The notes under the pieces are model-generated. The model ran no database searches. It saw only the letters and a list, made by a program, of their open reading frames with translations, and was not told where the DNA came from. Below, piece by piece: positions 52,730 through 62,517 of a stretch of DNA of 64,000 nt (its first letter is position 1; each line of letters opens with the position of its first letter). The DNA comes from Microvirga sp. TS319 (GTDB taxonomy: Bacteria; Pseudomonadota; Alphaproteobacteria; Rhizobiales; Beijerinckiaceae): positions 3,201,001 to 3,265,000 of the forward strand of contig NZ_JBGGGT010000002.1 in NCBI RefSeq assembly GCF_041276405.1. Direction: 5' to 3'. A program made the position numbers and the translations under genes.

Positions 52730-52877
52730 TAGGGATAACCGCTCTTCGACCTGCGGGGAAAGGATCTATTATCGCGCAGGCCGCGTTTGACGCAAGCAGG
52801 CGCCAACCCTTGACGTGATCCGGCCGCGATGGAAGCTCCTCGCTGCAGAAGACCGATTTTTCTTTCACCACAAATCG

Positions 52878-54032
52878 TCATGATGAATGCGTGCCGTTGG
52901 GTGACGTTGCGCTGGGGTCCCTCCCGGCCGGGCGTGCCTCGGAGCCCAGCCGCAAGAGGACGTCGGGAACAACCAAGGCACGCGCATAGCTGTGTCGGTA
53001 GTATGTGAAGTCCGCGTGATCCCGCACGGAGCATCCTTCGGGCAAGAGCGGAACGATCCGAAGCTCGCGATGCTCATGGGTCGTCCAGGCGAGACCGAGC
53101 TGGTCTCTGCGGCTGAAGCGCTCGATCTGCTGCCACCACGAACGGAAAGCCTCCCGAGTTTTATCGCTTCGCATCGGAACGATCATGAAGCCGGTTTCGT
53201 ACAGAGGATGGTTTGCGGGCAGCCCTCGCTCTCGGTAATAGTCGACCTGCTCCTGGATTACGGCAGCGGCATCCTTCTTAAGCTGCCTGCAAGCCTCCGC
53301 CTCGTCATAAAAGCACGCCCGGTGAGGATGCGACACCAGGCCGAGGTCACCCGTCTCGAGCCGGATCATGTCGATGTATTTGCGGATATCGCCTTTCAGG
53401 ATGATGTTGGCGTCGAGCCAAACCGCGAACTCGTGCGTGGGAAACAGCTCATGGGGGTGCATTTTCACATATCGCGCCACCCGCGTCGGATCAGGGTGCT
53501 GGTAAGGGGGCGACCGCATCTGCCAGATACCGTAAGTGTTGCGCGGACGATCCGTGAAGCAGACATAATCGATGCCAGGGTCGATCGTGTCGGGAAGCAG
53601 CAGGTTGTCGTATTCGCCAAAGATCGCCGTGTAGAAAACGATCTTGCGCTCATCCCTCGGAACAGCATCGTGCTGGTATGCTGTAATTTGGCGTTCGATA
53701 TCGTCGCTGACGCGCCACCGGTTATCTAAAAATGCTTGAGAAGCTTGCCTGGGCAAACCTGTCGCAACAGCATCCTTGAGCGCTTCGACTCCCTGCCTTC
53801 CCCATCTTGTGAGGCGCGGAAGCCTGCGTGCCAGAAAGCGCAAAGGGACCGTCATCTTCCAGTACAGGGAATTCTTCATCCCCCGGATTTCGGCCTGCAG
53901 GCTCCTGATCTCGCCTTGCAGGTCCTCGACCTCTCTCCCCAGCCTTCTGATCTCCGCCTGCAAGGCGCTGGGATCGCGCTCAATGCCGCTGAGGCGATCC
54001 GGCTTCTGGTTGTGAAGAGCGTCTTCGGTCAT
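52878..54032 (-). CDS. Glycosyltransferase-like DUF616 (TOD1/MUCI70-type) protein with coiled coil
   Basis: The 384-residue product has an N-terminal coiled coil (IRRLGREVEDLQGEIRSLQA) and a short linker region. A domain matching the DUF616 pattern follows: KIVFYTAIFGEYDNLLLPDT, YVCFTDRPRNTYGIWQM, RVARYVKMHPHELFPTHEFA, and VWLDANIILKGDIRKYI with the expected Asp residues. Relatives in plants and bacteria are putative glycosyltransferases. I chose ATG 54032; the frame stays open to 54089. Activity and substrate unknown. Confidence 0.78.
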   Translation of the reverse strand: MTEDALHNQKPDRLSGIERDPSALQAEIRRLGREVEDLQGEIRSLQAEIRGMKNSLYWKMTVPLRFLARRLPRLTRWGRQGVEALKDAVATGLPRQASQAFLDNRWRVSDDIERQITAYQHDAVPRDERKIVFYTAIFGEYDNLLLPDTIDPGIDYVCFTDRPRNTYGIWQMRSPPYQHPDPTRVARYVKMHPHELFPTHEFAVWLDANIILKGDIRKYIDMIRLETGDLGLVSHPHRACFYDEAEACRQLKKDAAAVIQEQVDYYRERGLPANHPLYETGFMIVPMRSDKTREAFRSWWQQIERFSRRDQLGLAWTTHEHRELRIVPLLPEGCSVRDHADFTYYRHSYARALVVPDVLLRLGSEARPAGRDPSATSPNGTHSS

Positions 54033-54144
54033 CGGTTCACACGCCCTGCCAGTCGGCACCGTAGAGGGCAGAAACCAAGTCGCTCCCACAGGTTTTCACA
54101 TCCTGCAGAAGGACGGTTTCTGTCCAATTCGGCCTGAGCACGCC

Positions 54145-55452
54145 TCAGGCCTTCACCACATTGGGCCGGGCTCCCAGGTACCGTCCACGGGTGTCGACGA
54201 TGAGCTTGGAATGGCTTTCGATGGCTTCGTAGTCGAACTTGTCGTGATCCGTCGCCAGCAGCACCAGGTCGTAGCTGGCCAGCACTTCCGGCGTCAGATC
54301 GACACTGGCCAGATCGAACGAGTAGCGCCTCATCTTGGGGAATGTCGGCACATGCGGATCGCTGTAGGCGATATGGGCGCCCTTGGCCTGTAGGAGGCTC
54401 ATCAATTCCACAGAGGGAGACTCCCTCATGTCGTCGACGTTCTTCTTATAGGCGATGCCGAGAACGAGGATCCGGCTGCCCCGGATCGACTTCTCGCGCT
54501 CGTTCAAGGCATCGGCAATCTTCTCGACCACCCACTCGGGCATGGCGCTGTTGATCTCGCCCGCAAGTTCGATGAAGCGTGTATGCACGCCGTATTCCCG
54601 CGCCTTCCAGGTGAGATAGAACGGGTCGATGGGGATGCAGTGCCCCCCCAAACCGGGGCCCGGATAGTACGGAACGAATCCGAATGGCTTGGTGGCGGCT
54701 GCACGGATCACCTCGTGGATGTCGATTCCCATCCGGTCGGCGATGATCTTCATTTCGTTGACCAGGCCGATATTGACGGCGCGGTGGATATTCTCGAGCA
54801 GCTTGGTGAGTTCCGCCGCCTGCGTCGAACTGACCGGCACGACAGTATTGATGACCTGTCCATAAAGCGCGAGGCCCGCCTCAAGGCAGGAGGAGGTCGT
54901 GCCGCCGCACACTTTCGGAATGGTATGCGTGCTGAACTTCGCATTGCCCGGGTCCTCGCGCTCGGGCGAGAACACCAGGAAGAAGTCTTCCCCGACCTTG
55001 AACCCGGACCTCTCGATCCGCGGCCTGAGCTCCTCTTCGGTCGTTCCGGGGTAGGTCGTGCTCTCCAGGGACATCACCTGACCGGTCCGCAGATGCGGCA
55101 CGAGGGCATCGACTGTGGTCAGCACGTAGCTGAGATCAGGTTCCCGGTACTTGTTCAAGGGTGTCGGAACGCACAGGATCAGCGCATCGACCTCTTTTGC
55201 CCTTGAAAGATCTGTCGTGGGCTCAAAGCCGCTTTCAATTGCTTTCGCGATGCCTTGAGCAGGAATGTGTTCAATATAAGTCTGCCCGCTCTTGAGAATA
55301 TCGACCTTGACCTGGTCAATATCGAAGCCGACTACTTTATAGCCAACTTCGGCGTAGCGGATTGAGAGCGGCAACCCAACGTAACCAAGCCCTACGACAC
55401 CGATCACAGCAGTCTTGTCATTCAGTTTTTTAAGCAGAGCATCTTTGTGCAT
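54145..55452 (-). CDS. wbpA: Nucleotide sugar dehydrogenase, UDP-N-acetylglucosamine 6-dehydrogenase type
   Basis: The 435 residues show the UDP-sugar dehydrogenase pattern: [20 protein letters not shown] (NAD loop), [40 protein letters not shown], the active-site Cys in [20 protein letters not shown], and [20 protein letters not shown]. The [12 protein letters not shown] and TPLN wording places it in the WbpA/WbpO/TviB branch (UDP-GlcNAc or UDP-GalNAc to uronate) rather than UDP-glucose dehydrogenase. Which of the two epimers is used cannot be settled from sequence alone. Confidence 0.85.
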   Translation of the reverse strand: MHKDALLKKLNDKTAVIGVVGLGYVGLPLSIRYAEVGYKVVGFDIDQVKVDILKSGQTYIEHIPAQGIAKAIESGFEPTTDLSRAKEVDALILCVPTPLNKYREPDLSYVLTTVDALVPHLRTGQVMSLESTTYPGTTEEELRPRIERSGFKVGEDFFLVFSPEREDPGNAKFSTHTIPKVCGGTTSSCLEAGLALYGQVINTVVPVSSTQAAELTKLLENIHRAVNIGLVNEMKIIADRMGIDIHEVIRAAATKPFGFVPYYPGPGLGGHCIPIDPFYLTWKAREYGVHTRFIELAGEINSAMPEWVVEKIADALNEREKSIRGSRILVLGIAYKKNVDDMRESPSVELMSLLQAKGAHIAYSDPHVPTFPKMRRYSFDLASVDLTPEVLASYDLVLLATDHDKFDYEAIESHSKLIVDTRGRYLGARPNVVKA

Positions 55453-55866
55453 TGCAAATCTCGACCTTAGCCTTATGGGGCAGCGCTTCCTATGAAAATC
55501 ATCGGGTTAGGGTCGCCAGGATCCAGACAGCGCACAGGAGGCGCTCCCCGAAAGAAGGCTGCGACCACCCCGCCGCGAAACGGATGACAGCCGCCATCAC
55601 GCCGCTATACCGTCTCAGCCCCACACCAGCAACCCTTAGCAATATTATGTCTCTATCCGGATCGGGGGATCGGGCAGGAAAGCGCCGAAGCGGGCCTGTA
55701 TTCACCGGTTGCCCCCTCTCATGGATCGATCTACTACAGCATCGGACGTGAAATCGAACGCACATCCGATGCTGTAAGTCACCGATTTCGAGCATCTTTG
55801 CACGCAAAACCGGTCCCCACTTTTGCGTCCGATGCTCTAGACACAGTTCGACGCGGGAGGACGAGG
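55453..55866. other. Divergent gap with palindromic repeats
   Basis: 414 bases between the dehydrogenase gene (minus) and the rhamnosyltransferase gene (plus). It holds two repeat units at 55736-55840, the second ending only about 15 bases before the ribosome site of the plus-strand gene. No supported gene. Confidence 0.6.
55736..55840. repeat. Two adjoining dispersed palindromes (type 'agcatcgga')
   Basis: First unit ACAGCATCGGACGTG ... CACATCCGATGCTGT, second GAGCATCTTTGCACGCAAAA ... TTTTGCGTCCGATGCTCTAG. Confidence 0.8.
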
Positions 55867-56760
55867 GTGCGCATTTTAGCTGTTGCCGTAACCTACAATC
55901 CGGACACTGGCCTGCTCGCCCGTGTTCTCGACTCGATTGCCTCTCAGATCGACGGGATTGCGGTGGTCGACAACGGCTCCGTCAATATGGCCGAGATCGG
56001 TCAGATCGCCCAAGGCGTGGGAGCCCAGGTCCTTTCCAACAGCCAGAATCTAGGAATTGCGGCCGCGCAGAACCAAGGCATCGCCCTGGCGCGCAAAGAT
56101 GGCTTCACGCATGTGCTCTTGCTTGACCAGGATACGATTCTTGCGCCTGGAGTCGTGGCAGATCTGGCACACCAGCTGTCGCTTCTTGAACGGGACCACG
56201 GCAAGGTTTCGGCCATCGGTCCCGCCTACTTCGAGCGTCACAGCAAGCAGCAGACGCGCGCCTACCGCGCCAACGGGCTCCGCTTATTACGGATTTCCCT
56301 TGAAAATCAGGCCCGGCCGATCGCGAGCGACTCCATCATCGCGTCAGGATCCCTGATCCCCCTCGCGGTCTTGGAGCAGGTTGGAGAATTCAAGGAGGAC
56401 CTCTTCATCGATCTCGTTGACGTGGAGTGGTGCTTCCGGGCTCGGGCAGCCGGATTCGCCGCGTTCATCGCACCAAGCGCGGTGGTGGACCACCATCTGG
56501 GCAGCGGCACCGTCAAGATCGGACGCCGTCAGATAGCCGTCCACACGCCGGTACGGAATTACTATTGGGTGAGGAATGCCCTTTGGCTGGCCCGCCAGCC
56601 CTATACGCCCCTGGCGTGGCGTCTCTACTTCATCAGCAGAAGCCTTGCCTTTCTCGGGGCCTACACCACGCTCGTCGACAAGAAGCGTTTAAGGCTGCAA
56701 CTGATGGGGCGGGGCATCCGGGACAGCTTCATCGGCCGCTTCGGACGTATCCGCCCGTAG
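55867..56760 (+). CDS. Glycosyltransferase family 2, rhamnosyltransferase-like (RfbF type)
   Basis: GTG 55867 (GGGAGG 6 bases upstream) gives 297 residues beginning MRILAVAVTYNPDTGLLARV. The GT2 pattern continues with IDGIAVVDNGSVNMAEIGQI, LGIAAAQNQGIALARKDGFT, and the donor-metal motif HVLLLDQDTILAPG. The wording follows bacterial dTDP-rhamnosyltransferases of the RfbF type. Fittingly, rfbA, rfbC and rfbB lie next to it on the other strand. Acceptor unknown. Confidence 0.85.
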   Translation: MRILAVAVTYNPDTGLLARVLDSIASQIDGIAVVDNGSVNMAEIGQIAQGVGAQVLSNSQNLGIAAAQNQGIALARKDGFTHVLLLDQDTILAPGVVADLAHQLSLLERDHGKVSAIGPAYFERHSKQQTRAYRANGLRLLRISLENQARPIASDSIIASGSLIPLAVLEQVGEFKEDLFIDLVDVEWCFRARAAGFAAFIAPSAVVDHHLGSGTVKIGRRQIAVHTPVRNYYWVRNALWLARQPYTPLAWRLYFISRSLAFLGAYTTLVDKKRLRLQLMGRGIRDSFIGRFGRIRP

Positions 56761-56814
56761 CACAGGCCTTGTCCACAAGCCCTGGCGTCCTCGGCAGGAG
56801 AGGTCTCTCATCGA

Positions 56815-56908
56815 TCCGATGCTCCCTCCGAGAGGAGCGCATCGCTTAAGCGGACAGCCGGGGCCACGTTTCACTCGCGCGGCCCGCTGGGTCCGCACGA
56901 TGCGCTAC
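56815..56908. repeat. Composite dispersed repeat reaching into the end of rfbA
   Basis: Contains a truncated 'ccgatgct' unit, then GAGCGCATCGCTTAAGCG ... CCGCACGATGCGCTA. The final CTA (56905-56907) is the rfbA stop codon on the minus strand. Confidence 0.75.
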
Positions 56909-57792
56909 GAGCCTGGCATCGCAGATGCTCCCCTGGCAATGTTCAGGAGATACTGACCATAGGTACTTTTGGCGAGCTTGGTTCCGAGTTCGGTGAGCTG
57001 CTCGCGGCTGATCCAGCCAGACGTGAAGGCAATTTCCTCCGGACAGGCGATCCGGAACCCCTGCCGCTTTTCGAGAGCGCGTACGAACTCGGCCGCCTCC
57101 ACGAGGCTATCGGGAGTTCCCGTGTCTAGCCAAGCGTAGCCTCGGCCCATCAACTCCACCTGGAGTTGGCCCATTTCAAGGTACGCCCGGTTCACATCCG
57201 TGATCTCAAGCTCGCCTCGAGCCGAGGGCTTGAGCCCGGCCGCGATGTCGATCACTTGATGATCATAGAAATATAGTCCCGTGACCGCCCAGTGGGAGCG
57301 CGGGACCTTGGGCTTCTCTTCGATGGAGACAGCCCTGCCGCTAGCGTTGAACTCGACGACGCCGTATCTCTCCGGGTCGGTTACATGGTAGGCGAATACG
57401 GATGCTCCGGAGGTGCGTCCAGCGGCCGAGCGCAGCAGCTCGGTCAGGCCATGACCATAATAGACATTATCTCCCAGGATCAGGACCGACGGTCCGCCGG
57501 CCACGAACTCCGCCCCGATGATATAGGCCTGAGCCAGCCCTTCCGGCTTTGGCTGTTCCGCATAAGACAGGCGAATGCCCCATTGCTCGCCCGAACCCAA
57601 GAGGTGCCGGAAGCGTGGCAGATCGTCCGGTGTCGAGATGACGAGGATCTCTCGTACCCCCGCCAGCATGAGCGTGGTCAGGGGATAATAGATCATCGGC
57701 TTGTCGTAGATGGGGAGCAGTTGTTTCGACATCACGTATGTCATCGGGTGCAGACGCGTGCCACTTCCGCCCGCCAGGATGATGCCCTTCAC
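56905..57792 (-). CDS. rfbA: Glucose-1-phosphate thymidylyltransferase
   Basis: The real start is GTG 57792 (AAGGGG 6 bases upstream); the frame is open further but non-coding. The 295 residues begin [20 protein letters not shown], followed by [36 protein letters not shown] and [20 protein letters not shown], all diagnostic of RmlA/RfbA. It makes dTDP-glucose from glucose 1-phosphate and dTTP and is usually inhibited by dTDP-rhamnose. Its stop codon is supplied by an adjoining repeat. Confidence 0.95.
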   Translation of the reverse strand: MKGIILAGGSGTRLHPMTYVMSKQLLPIYDKPMIYYPLTTLMLAGVREILVISTPDDLPRFRHLLGSGEQWGIRLSYAEQPKPEGLAQAYIIGAEFVAGGPSVLILGDNVYYGHGLTELLRSAAGRTSGASVFAYHVTDPERYGVVEFNASGRAVSIEEKPKVPRSHWAVTGLYFYDHQVIDIAAGLKPSARGELEITDVNRAYLEMGQLQVELMGRGYAWLDTGTPDSLVEAAEFVRALEKRQGFRIACPEEIAFTSGWISREQLTELGTKLAKSTYGQYLLNIARGASAMPGS

Positions 57793-57925
57793 GTTGATCC
57801 CCTTTCGTCGGCAGCCGGGTCGGCGGCCACATCTATGATCCAGTTCAGGTCCAGAGGGTGCTCCATCCGTGAAAGGACCCCCGTCAATCCCCCTGCTGCC
57901 GTCGGCGCCCCGTATGTCCCGGCCA

Positions 57926-58486
57926 TCAATCGAAATAGACGGGGAGTTCCGCAAGCCGCGGCTGCATTCGATCCTTGTCCGACAGAATCGCCTGCCCCTG
58001 CGGCATCGGCCATTCGATCCCTAGCGACGGATCGTCGAAGGCAATACCATGATCGTGGGCTGGCGAGTAATCGGCAGTAACCTTGTACTGGATTTCCGTA
58101 TCCGGTTCGAGGGTGCAAAAACCGTGGGCAAATCCGACCGGGATCAGGAGCTGACTCCCACTTTCAGCTGAAAGCTCCACAGCTACGTGCCGTCCATAAG
58201 TGGGGGAGGAACGCCTGATATCCACGGCCACATCGAAGATGCGCCCCCGGGCAACCCTCACGAGCTTGGCCTGAGCAAAGGGATGACTCTGAAAATGCAG
58301 CCCACGGACGGTCCCGACGGCGGCCGACAAGGAATGGTTGTCCTGCACGAACTCCTCAGTGATCCCTGCCTCGAAAAAGCGCTTTCGGCTATATGTTTCG
58401 GAAAAGAATCCGCGGTGATCTCCGAAACGCCTTGGCGTTATGATCTTCACGTCCGGTATCGCAGTCGGCTGAACATTCAGCATCAT
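57926..58486 (-). CDS. rfbC: dTDP-4-dehydrorhamnose 3,5-epimerase
   Basis: The 186-residue cupin protein shows [38 protein letters not shown] (catalytic His of RGLHFQ), [20 protein letters not shown] and [13 protein letters not shown] (second His). It inverts C3 and C5 of dTDP-4-keto-6-deoxyglucose. It lies 58 bases after rfbB and 133 bases before rfbA. Confidence 0.95.
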   Translation of the reverse strand: MMLNVQPTAIPDVKIITPRRFGDHRGFFSETYSRKRFFEAGITEEFVQDNHSLSAAVGTVRGLHFQSHPFAQAKLVRVARGRIFDVAVDIRRSSPTYGRHVAVELSAESGSQLLIPVGFAHGFCTLEPDTEIQYKVTADYSPAHDHGIAFDDPSLGIEWPMPQGQAILSDKDRMQPRLAELPVYFD

Positions 58487-58544
58487 TCATCTCCAGCTTT
58501 GCTCTGCCGAACCCTTTTCAGGAGAGCATCCGGCGGCGCCGCTC

Positions 58545-59606
58545 TCAGGCGCCGATACCGAGACGCTCGCCTCGATATCCTCCGGAGCGGACCCTTTCCC
58601 ACCATGTCCGGTTCTTGAGGTACCATTGCACCGTCTTGCGGAGCCCGGTTTCGAAGGTCTCGGCTGGTCGCCACCCCAGATCATGCGCAATCTTGGTAGC
58701 ATCGATCGCATAGCGGAGGTCGTGTCCCGGGCGATCGACGACGTAAGTGATCAGCCCTTCGCGGGGCCCGATCCTTGCATCCGGAGCCATCTCGTCCACT
58801 AGCCCGCATATGGCCCTGACAACATCGATGTTCCTGCGCTCGTTCCAGCCCCCGATATTATAGCTCTCGCCCACCCTGCCCCTCTCGGCCGCCAGAATGA
58901 GCGCCTCCGCATGATCGTCCACATAGAGCCAGTCGCGCACGTTCCTGCCGTCGCCGTAGACCGGCAGCGTCTTGCCCTCCAAGGCGTTCAGGATCATCAG
59001 CGGGATGAGCTTCTCGGGGAAGTGATACGGCCCGTAATTGTTGGAGCAGTTCGTCACGACGGTCGGCAGGCCGTAGGTGTGATGCCAGGCACGAACGAAA
59101 TGATCCGAGGCCGCCTTGGAAGCGGAATACGGGGAATTAGGTTGATAGGGATAGCTCTCGTGGAACAAGCCTTCCTCACCCAGGGCCCCGAAGACTTCAT
59201 CGGTCGAGATGTGGTGGAACCGGAAATTGTCGCGGCGTTCTCCGCGGAGGGTTCGCCAGTAGCGCAGACTCTCCTGCAGCAGGACGAAGGTACCGACCAC
59301 GTTGGTCTGAACAAACTCTCCGGGGCCATCGATGGAGCGGTCCACATGGCTTTCTGCCGCCAGATGCATGACCACATCGGGCTGAAAGCGTTCGATGATG
59401 CCCAGCATCCGGGCAGCATCCGCGATATCGGCCCGCTCGAAAGCAAAACGGGGATCGTCTACAACGGAGGCAAGGGAATCGAGGTTACCGGCATATGTGA
59501 GCTTGTCCACGACCAGCACCTGATGGGGTGTCGAGCCGATCAGACGACGGACAACGGCAGAACCGATGAATCCAGCCCCACCGGTCACCAAAAAGCGTTT
59601 TCTCAT
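58545..59606 (-). CDS. rfbB: dTDP-glucose 4,6-dehydratase
   Basis: The 353 residues carry [20 protein letters not shown] (NAD loop), [37 protein letters not shown] (catalytic Asp-Glu), [20 protein letters not shown] (Tyr-x-x-x-Lys) and [20 protein letters not shown], a full RmlB. It converts dTDP-glucose to dTDP-4-keto-6-deoxyglucose. First gene of rfbB-rfbC-rfbA. The reductase gene rfbD is not in the window. Confidence 0.96.
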   Translation of the reverse strand: MRKRFLVTGGAGFIGSAVVRRLIGSTPHQVLVVDKLTYAGNLDSLASVVDDPRFAFERADIADAARMLGIIERFQPDVVMHLAAESHVDRSIDGPGEFVQTNVVGTFVLLQESLRYWRTLRGERRDNFRFHHISTDEVFGALGEEGLFHESYPYQPNSPYSASKAASDHFVRAWHHTYGLPTVVTNCSNNYGPYHFPEKLIPLMILNALEGKTLPVYGDGRNVRDWLYVDDHAEALILAAERGRVGESYNIGGWNERRNIDVVRAICGLVDEMAPDARIGPREGLITYVVDRPGHDLRYAIDATKIAHDLGWRPAETFETGLRKTVQWYLKNRTWWERVRSGGYRGERLGIGA

Positions 59607-60022
59607 TTTGGCACTCTTTCTGCCGTCTGTTTCGAAGCACCTGAAGCTCGGGCGAACGACAGAAATTCTAGATGGGCTCAGAAGTCAAGATCCGCCCTCA
59701 CACTCAAGAGCTATCCTAAGCGATTGAAAAGAAATACAAACGATCATGCTCGCTTGATTGTTATCAATTTAAGCTTCCAAACTCCGTACAGCTAAATCAT
59801 TCTTAGAATATGCTGCCCAAGTGCCTGAATATATCGAACGGCAACGCAATTATACATAGTTATAGAACGTTATCGCCAAGCAATACAGTGAGGCCATGTT
59901 TCGCCTTACATCATTCAATGGACTGTCGCCGCCTCGTAAGCGGAGTTATTGCGTACGATATCACTTATCGGCTATTTAGATACATCCATCCGGAAGACCG
60001 CCCATCAGCCCGGAACTCTCTA

Positions 60023-60072
60023 TCGCATTGTGCGAGAATGTGGCCCGGTTTTTCGCTCTGAACGATGCGCCA
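60023..60072. repeat. Dispersed palindromic repeat (type 'cgatgcgc'), diverged
   Basis: TCGCATTGTGCGAGAATGTG at the left, CGGTTTTTCGCTCTGAACGA and TGCGCC at the right. Confidence 0.65.
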
Positions 60073-60083
60073 TTGAAAGAGTG

Positions 60084-60126
60084 GAGCATCGGACCCAAAG
60101 TGGAATCTACTTTGGGTCCGATGCTC
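60084..60126. repeat. Perfect palindrome of the 'agcatcgga' repeat type
   Basis: Two exact 18-base arms, GAGCATCGGACCCAAAGT at 60084-60101 and its complement at 60109-60126, around a 7-base loop. CTAGA-like bases follow. Confidence 0.92.
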
Positions 60127-60214
60127 TAGACGACGGAACCCCACAGGCGAGATCGTTCCAACTGATGATTGTTCGCGACGACCATCGGTTCGCCATGTTG
60201 CCCCAAAGACCTGG

Positions 60215-61711
60215 TCAGCCTCCGGTCTGGCGCGTCGCAACGGAAAGGCCCCAATCAAGAAGGCTCTCTGCGCGGGCCAAACTTGCAGCCTCGACATAGA
60301 CACGCAGCTCCGGCGCATTCCCGGACGCGCGGAAGTGAACGATCTCGCCGCTGCCTGCGGTGACACGGAGCCCATCCCTCGCATCGAGGTTGGCCGCGCC
60401 ACCCAGGAAGGCGAACAGGTCGTGGCGAAATTCGATGTCCTGCTGAAGCCGAGAAAGAAATGATCCCGCCCTTTCGCTTGCGACATTCTTCAGGCGATTG
60501 CTTGCAGCAGCCTTGAAAGAGAAGTCGGCCGCAACACCGGAGAGCGGCTGCGTGCGTGCGGAAACCTCGCTCAAGACGCAAAAAATTGGCAGCATGGCAT
60601 CACGGGTAGGAAGCGCCTTAAGGCAGCGCCCTTCCTGCGCGACATCGGAGCCAAGCAGCACACCGCCATTGGCTTCGAACCCAACGATGACGCGCGCATC
60701 GGATCCTGTCGCCTCGCTCATCCCTTCGATTACGTAAGGAGATCCGACTTTCGTCCGGATGACGCGTTTGAAAGCTCTGGATGCTTCCAACGCCGAATTC
60801 GACGTGACAGGCGTCACGATCACGTCGGCGCCGAGGCGGCGCGCCGTGATGGCCCCAACAAGGTCGCCACGCAGAAACGTCCCCGTTTCATCGGCAATCA
60901 ATGGACGATCCGCATCGCCGTCAGTCGATACGATCGCATCCAGGGACATATTGCCGGCCCATTGCCGGGCCAGGGTCTCGTCCTCCGGCCGCAGCGCCTC
61001 CGTGTCGACGGGGATGAAGCTCGTTGCGCGGCCGAGCGCGATCACCTGCGCGCCGAGGGATTCCACCATGTCGACGAGGATGTCGCGCGCCACGGAGGAA
61101 TGCTGGTAGACTCCAATCGTGAGTTTCGACAAGGCCCCTGCGCCGAAGAAATCCAGATAGCGCGCCTTGTAGGCGGCGAGCATGTCCGTATCCGGAGTTC
61201 CGACCTGGGATGGCGAAACTGCCCCAAGATCAGGAAGCACGCTTTGAAGATTTAACCTGGCATGATGTGCCAGGATGCGGACTTCATCCTGCTTGCCGAT
61301 TTCTCCCTCAGCCCGATAGAATTTCAAGCCGTTGCGGTCTTCCGGGATATGGCTCCCCGTGACCATGATGGCAGGAACGCCTTGCCGCAAACTATGATAG
61401 GCCAGCGCCGGCGTCGGCAAAGCACCGCAATCGACCGGGAGCAGGCCAGCGTCTCTTAATGCCGCGCAACAGATCCGTGCAATGCTTGGGCTGCTGGCGC
61501 GCAGGTCCTGCCCGACCAGCACCGCCCCGTTCATTCTCTCCGGGGCCCCGTCTTCTTTGAGTACTTCCGCAAAGGCGCGTGTGTAGGTATATGCCGGAAC
61601 TCCATTCAGTTCCGTCACAAGCCCTCGCAGCCCGCTGGTGCCGAATTTCAGAGAGCTTTCGCCCGGGATTGCCGATTGGAGTGCTTCTGCCTGGGTCATC
61701 AGCAGATTCAT
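60215..61711 (-). CDS. Phosphohexomutase (phosphomannomutase/phosphoglucomutase type)
   Basis: The 498 residues contain the alpha-D-phosphohexomutase motifs: LKFGTSGLRGLVTELNG at the start, the phosphoserine loop IMVTGSHIPEDRNGLKFY, the metal site STDGDADRPLIADE, the sugar loop VGFEANGGVLLGSDV, and a C-terminal phosphate loop FRASGNAPELRVYVEA. It interconverts hexose 6- and 1-phosphates, the entry to sugar nucleotide making (glucose 1-phosphate for RfbA or mannose 1-phosphate). AAGG precedes ATG 61711. Substrate preference cannot be read off. Confidence 0.9.
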   Translation of the reverse strand: MNLLMTQAEALQSAIPGESSLKFGTSGLRGLVTELNGVPAYTYTRAFAEVLKEDGAPERMNGAVLVGQDLRASSPSIARICCAALRDAGLLPVDCGALPTPALAYHSLRQGVPAIMVTGSHIPEDRNGLKFYRAEGEIGKQDEVRILAHHARLNLQSVLPDLGAVSPSQVGTPDTDMLAAYKARYLDFFGAGALSKLTIGVYQHSSVARDILVDMVESLGAQVIALGRATSFIPVDTEALRPEDETLARQWAGNMSLDAIVSTDGDADRPLIADETGTFLRGDLVGAITARRLGADVIVTPVTSNSALEASRAFKRVIRTKVGSPYVIEGMSEATGSDARVIVGFEANGGVLLGSDVAQEGRCLKALPTRDAMLPIFCVLSEVSARTQPLSGVAADFSFKAAASNRLKNVASERAGSFLSRLQQDIEFRHDLFAFLGGAANLDARDGLRVTAGSGEIVHFRASGNAPELRVYVEAASLARAESLLDWGLSVATRQTGG

Positions 61712-61791
61712 ACGGCCTTGGAGACGGTAGCGTCCAGGGGACCGCCCGGATCCTTCGGATTACTCCAGCGAAGGGATCAAGGCTCGTTCGG

Positions 61792-62384
61792 ATCGTTCAG
61801 AAGGCAGTCCTTGCCCGGCACGTCTGTCACCACCGCTCCGAGCTGGACGTAGCCCTGGTCGAGCACCGCAGCATCGATCTCGAAACGGAGGGGGTCGATC
61901 TGGCGATCCGCTGCGGCCGGGGCAGCCTGCGGGACGGGTCTCGGTCCGCCTGTTCGAGGAACGCTGCTTCCCGATTGCCTCACCTGCCCTCGCCGATGCA
62001 CTCCGGAGCGGCGAGCCGGAACGGATCCTGCAACACCCGCTCGTGCACGACTCGGATGCCTCGGCATGGCGAGCCTGGTTTGCAGAGCACGGTATGGACT
62101 ACCGTCCCCGGCCGCAGGATCGTCGTTTTGAGGATTACAACCTCGTGCTCGATGCCGCAGCCCATGGCCTCGGGGTGACCCTGGCCCGTCCGCCCCTCGT
62201 TGGGGAGGCGTTGCGGAGTGGGCGCCTCGTCCCTGTTAATCCGCGAACGGCCCTGAATCCCGTCGCCCACTGGCTGGATCGCCCGGCAACCCGGCTGCGG
62301 CCGTCCGCGGCTGTCCTGGCGCGACGGATCATGGCGGAGGCAGGACTGGCCGCGGCCTTAGTAGAAACATTTCTGAAAACGTAA
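61792..62384 (+). pseudogene. LysR-type regulator remnant (GcvA-like), truncated and frameshifted
   Basis: The first part, in one frame, reads RSELDVALVEHRSIDLETEG then VDLAIRCGRGSLRDG, like the effector domain of GcvA-type LysR proteins. After about 61935 the likeness moves to another frame: RLFEERCFPIASPALADAL, SDASAWRAWFAEHG, VLDAAAHGLGVTLARPPLVG, GRLVPVNP, to the stop at 62384. No helix-turn-helix domain is found upstream, where the mutase gene begins on the other strand. So the gene lost its 5' part and has at least one frameshift. Confidence 0.8.
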
Positions 62385-62517
62385 GACAGCCGTTAGCCGC
62401 CACTTCCCGATCCTGCAACGTAACACCGCACTAAGACCTGCCCGATCCAGGGAAGCGTCGGCTACCATCCGGTTGAAGCCGGTCAAACCGATCTGGCCCA
62501 GGCCCGTCCGGCTCCGT

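Larger units (their letters stand above)
59607..60214. other. AT-rich gap with palindromic repeats between rfbB and the hexomutase gene
   Basis: 608 bases. The part next to rfbB (59640-59960) is clearly A/T-rich, with many short A and T runs, and should hold the rfb promoter. Two palindromic units follow at 60023-60126. No gene supported. Confidence 0.6.
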
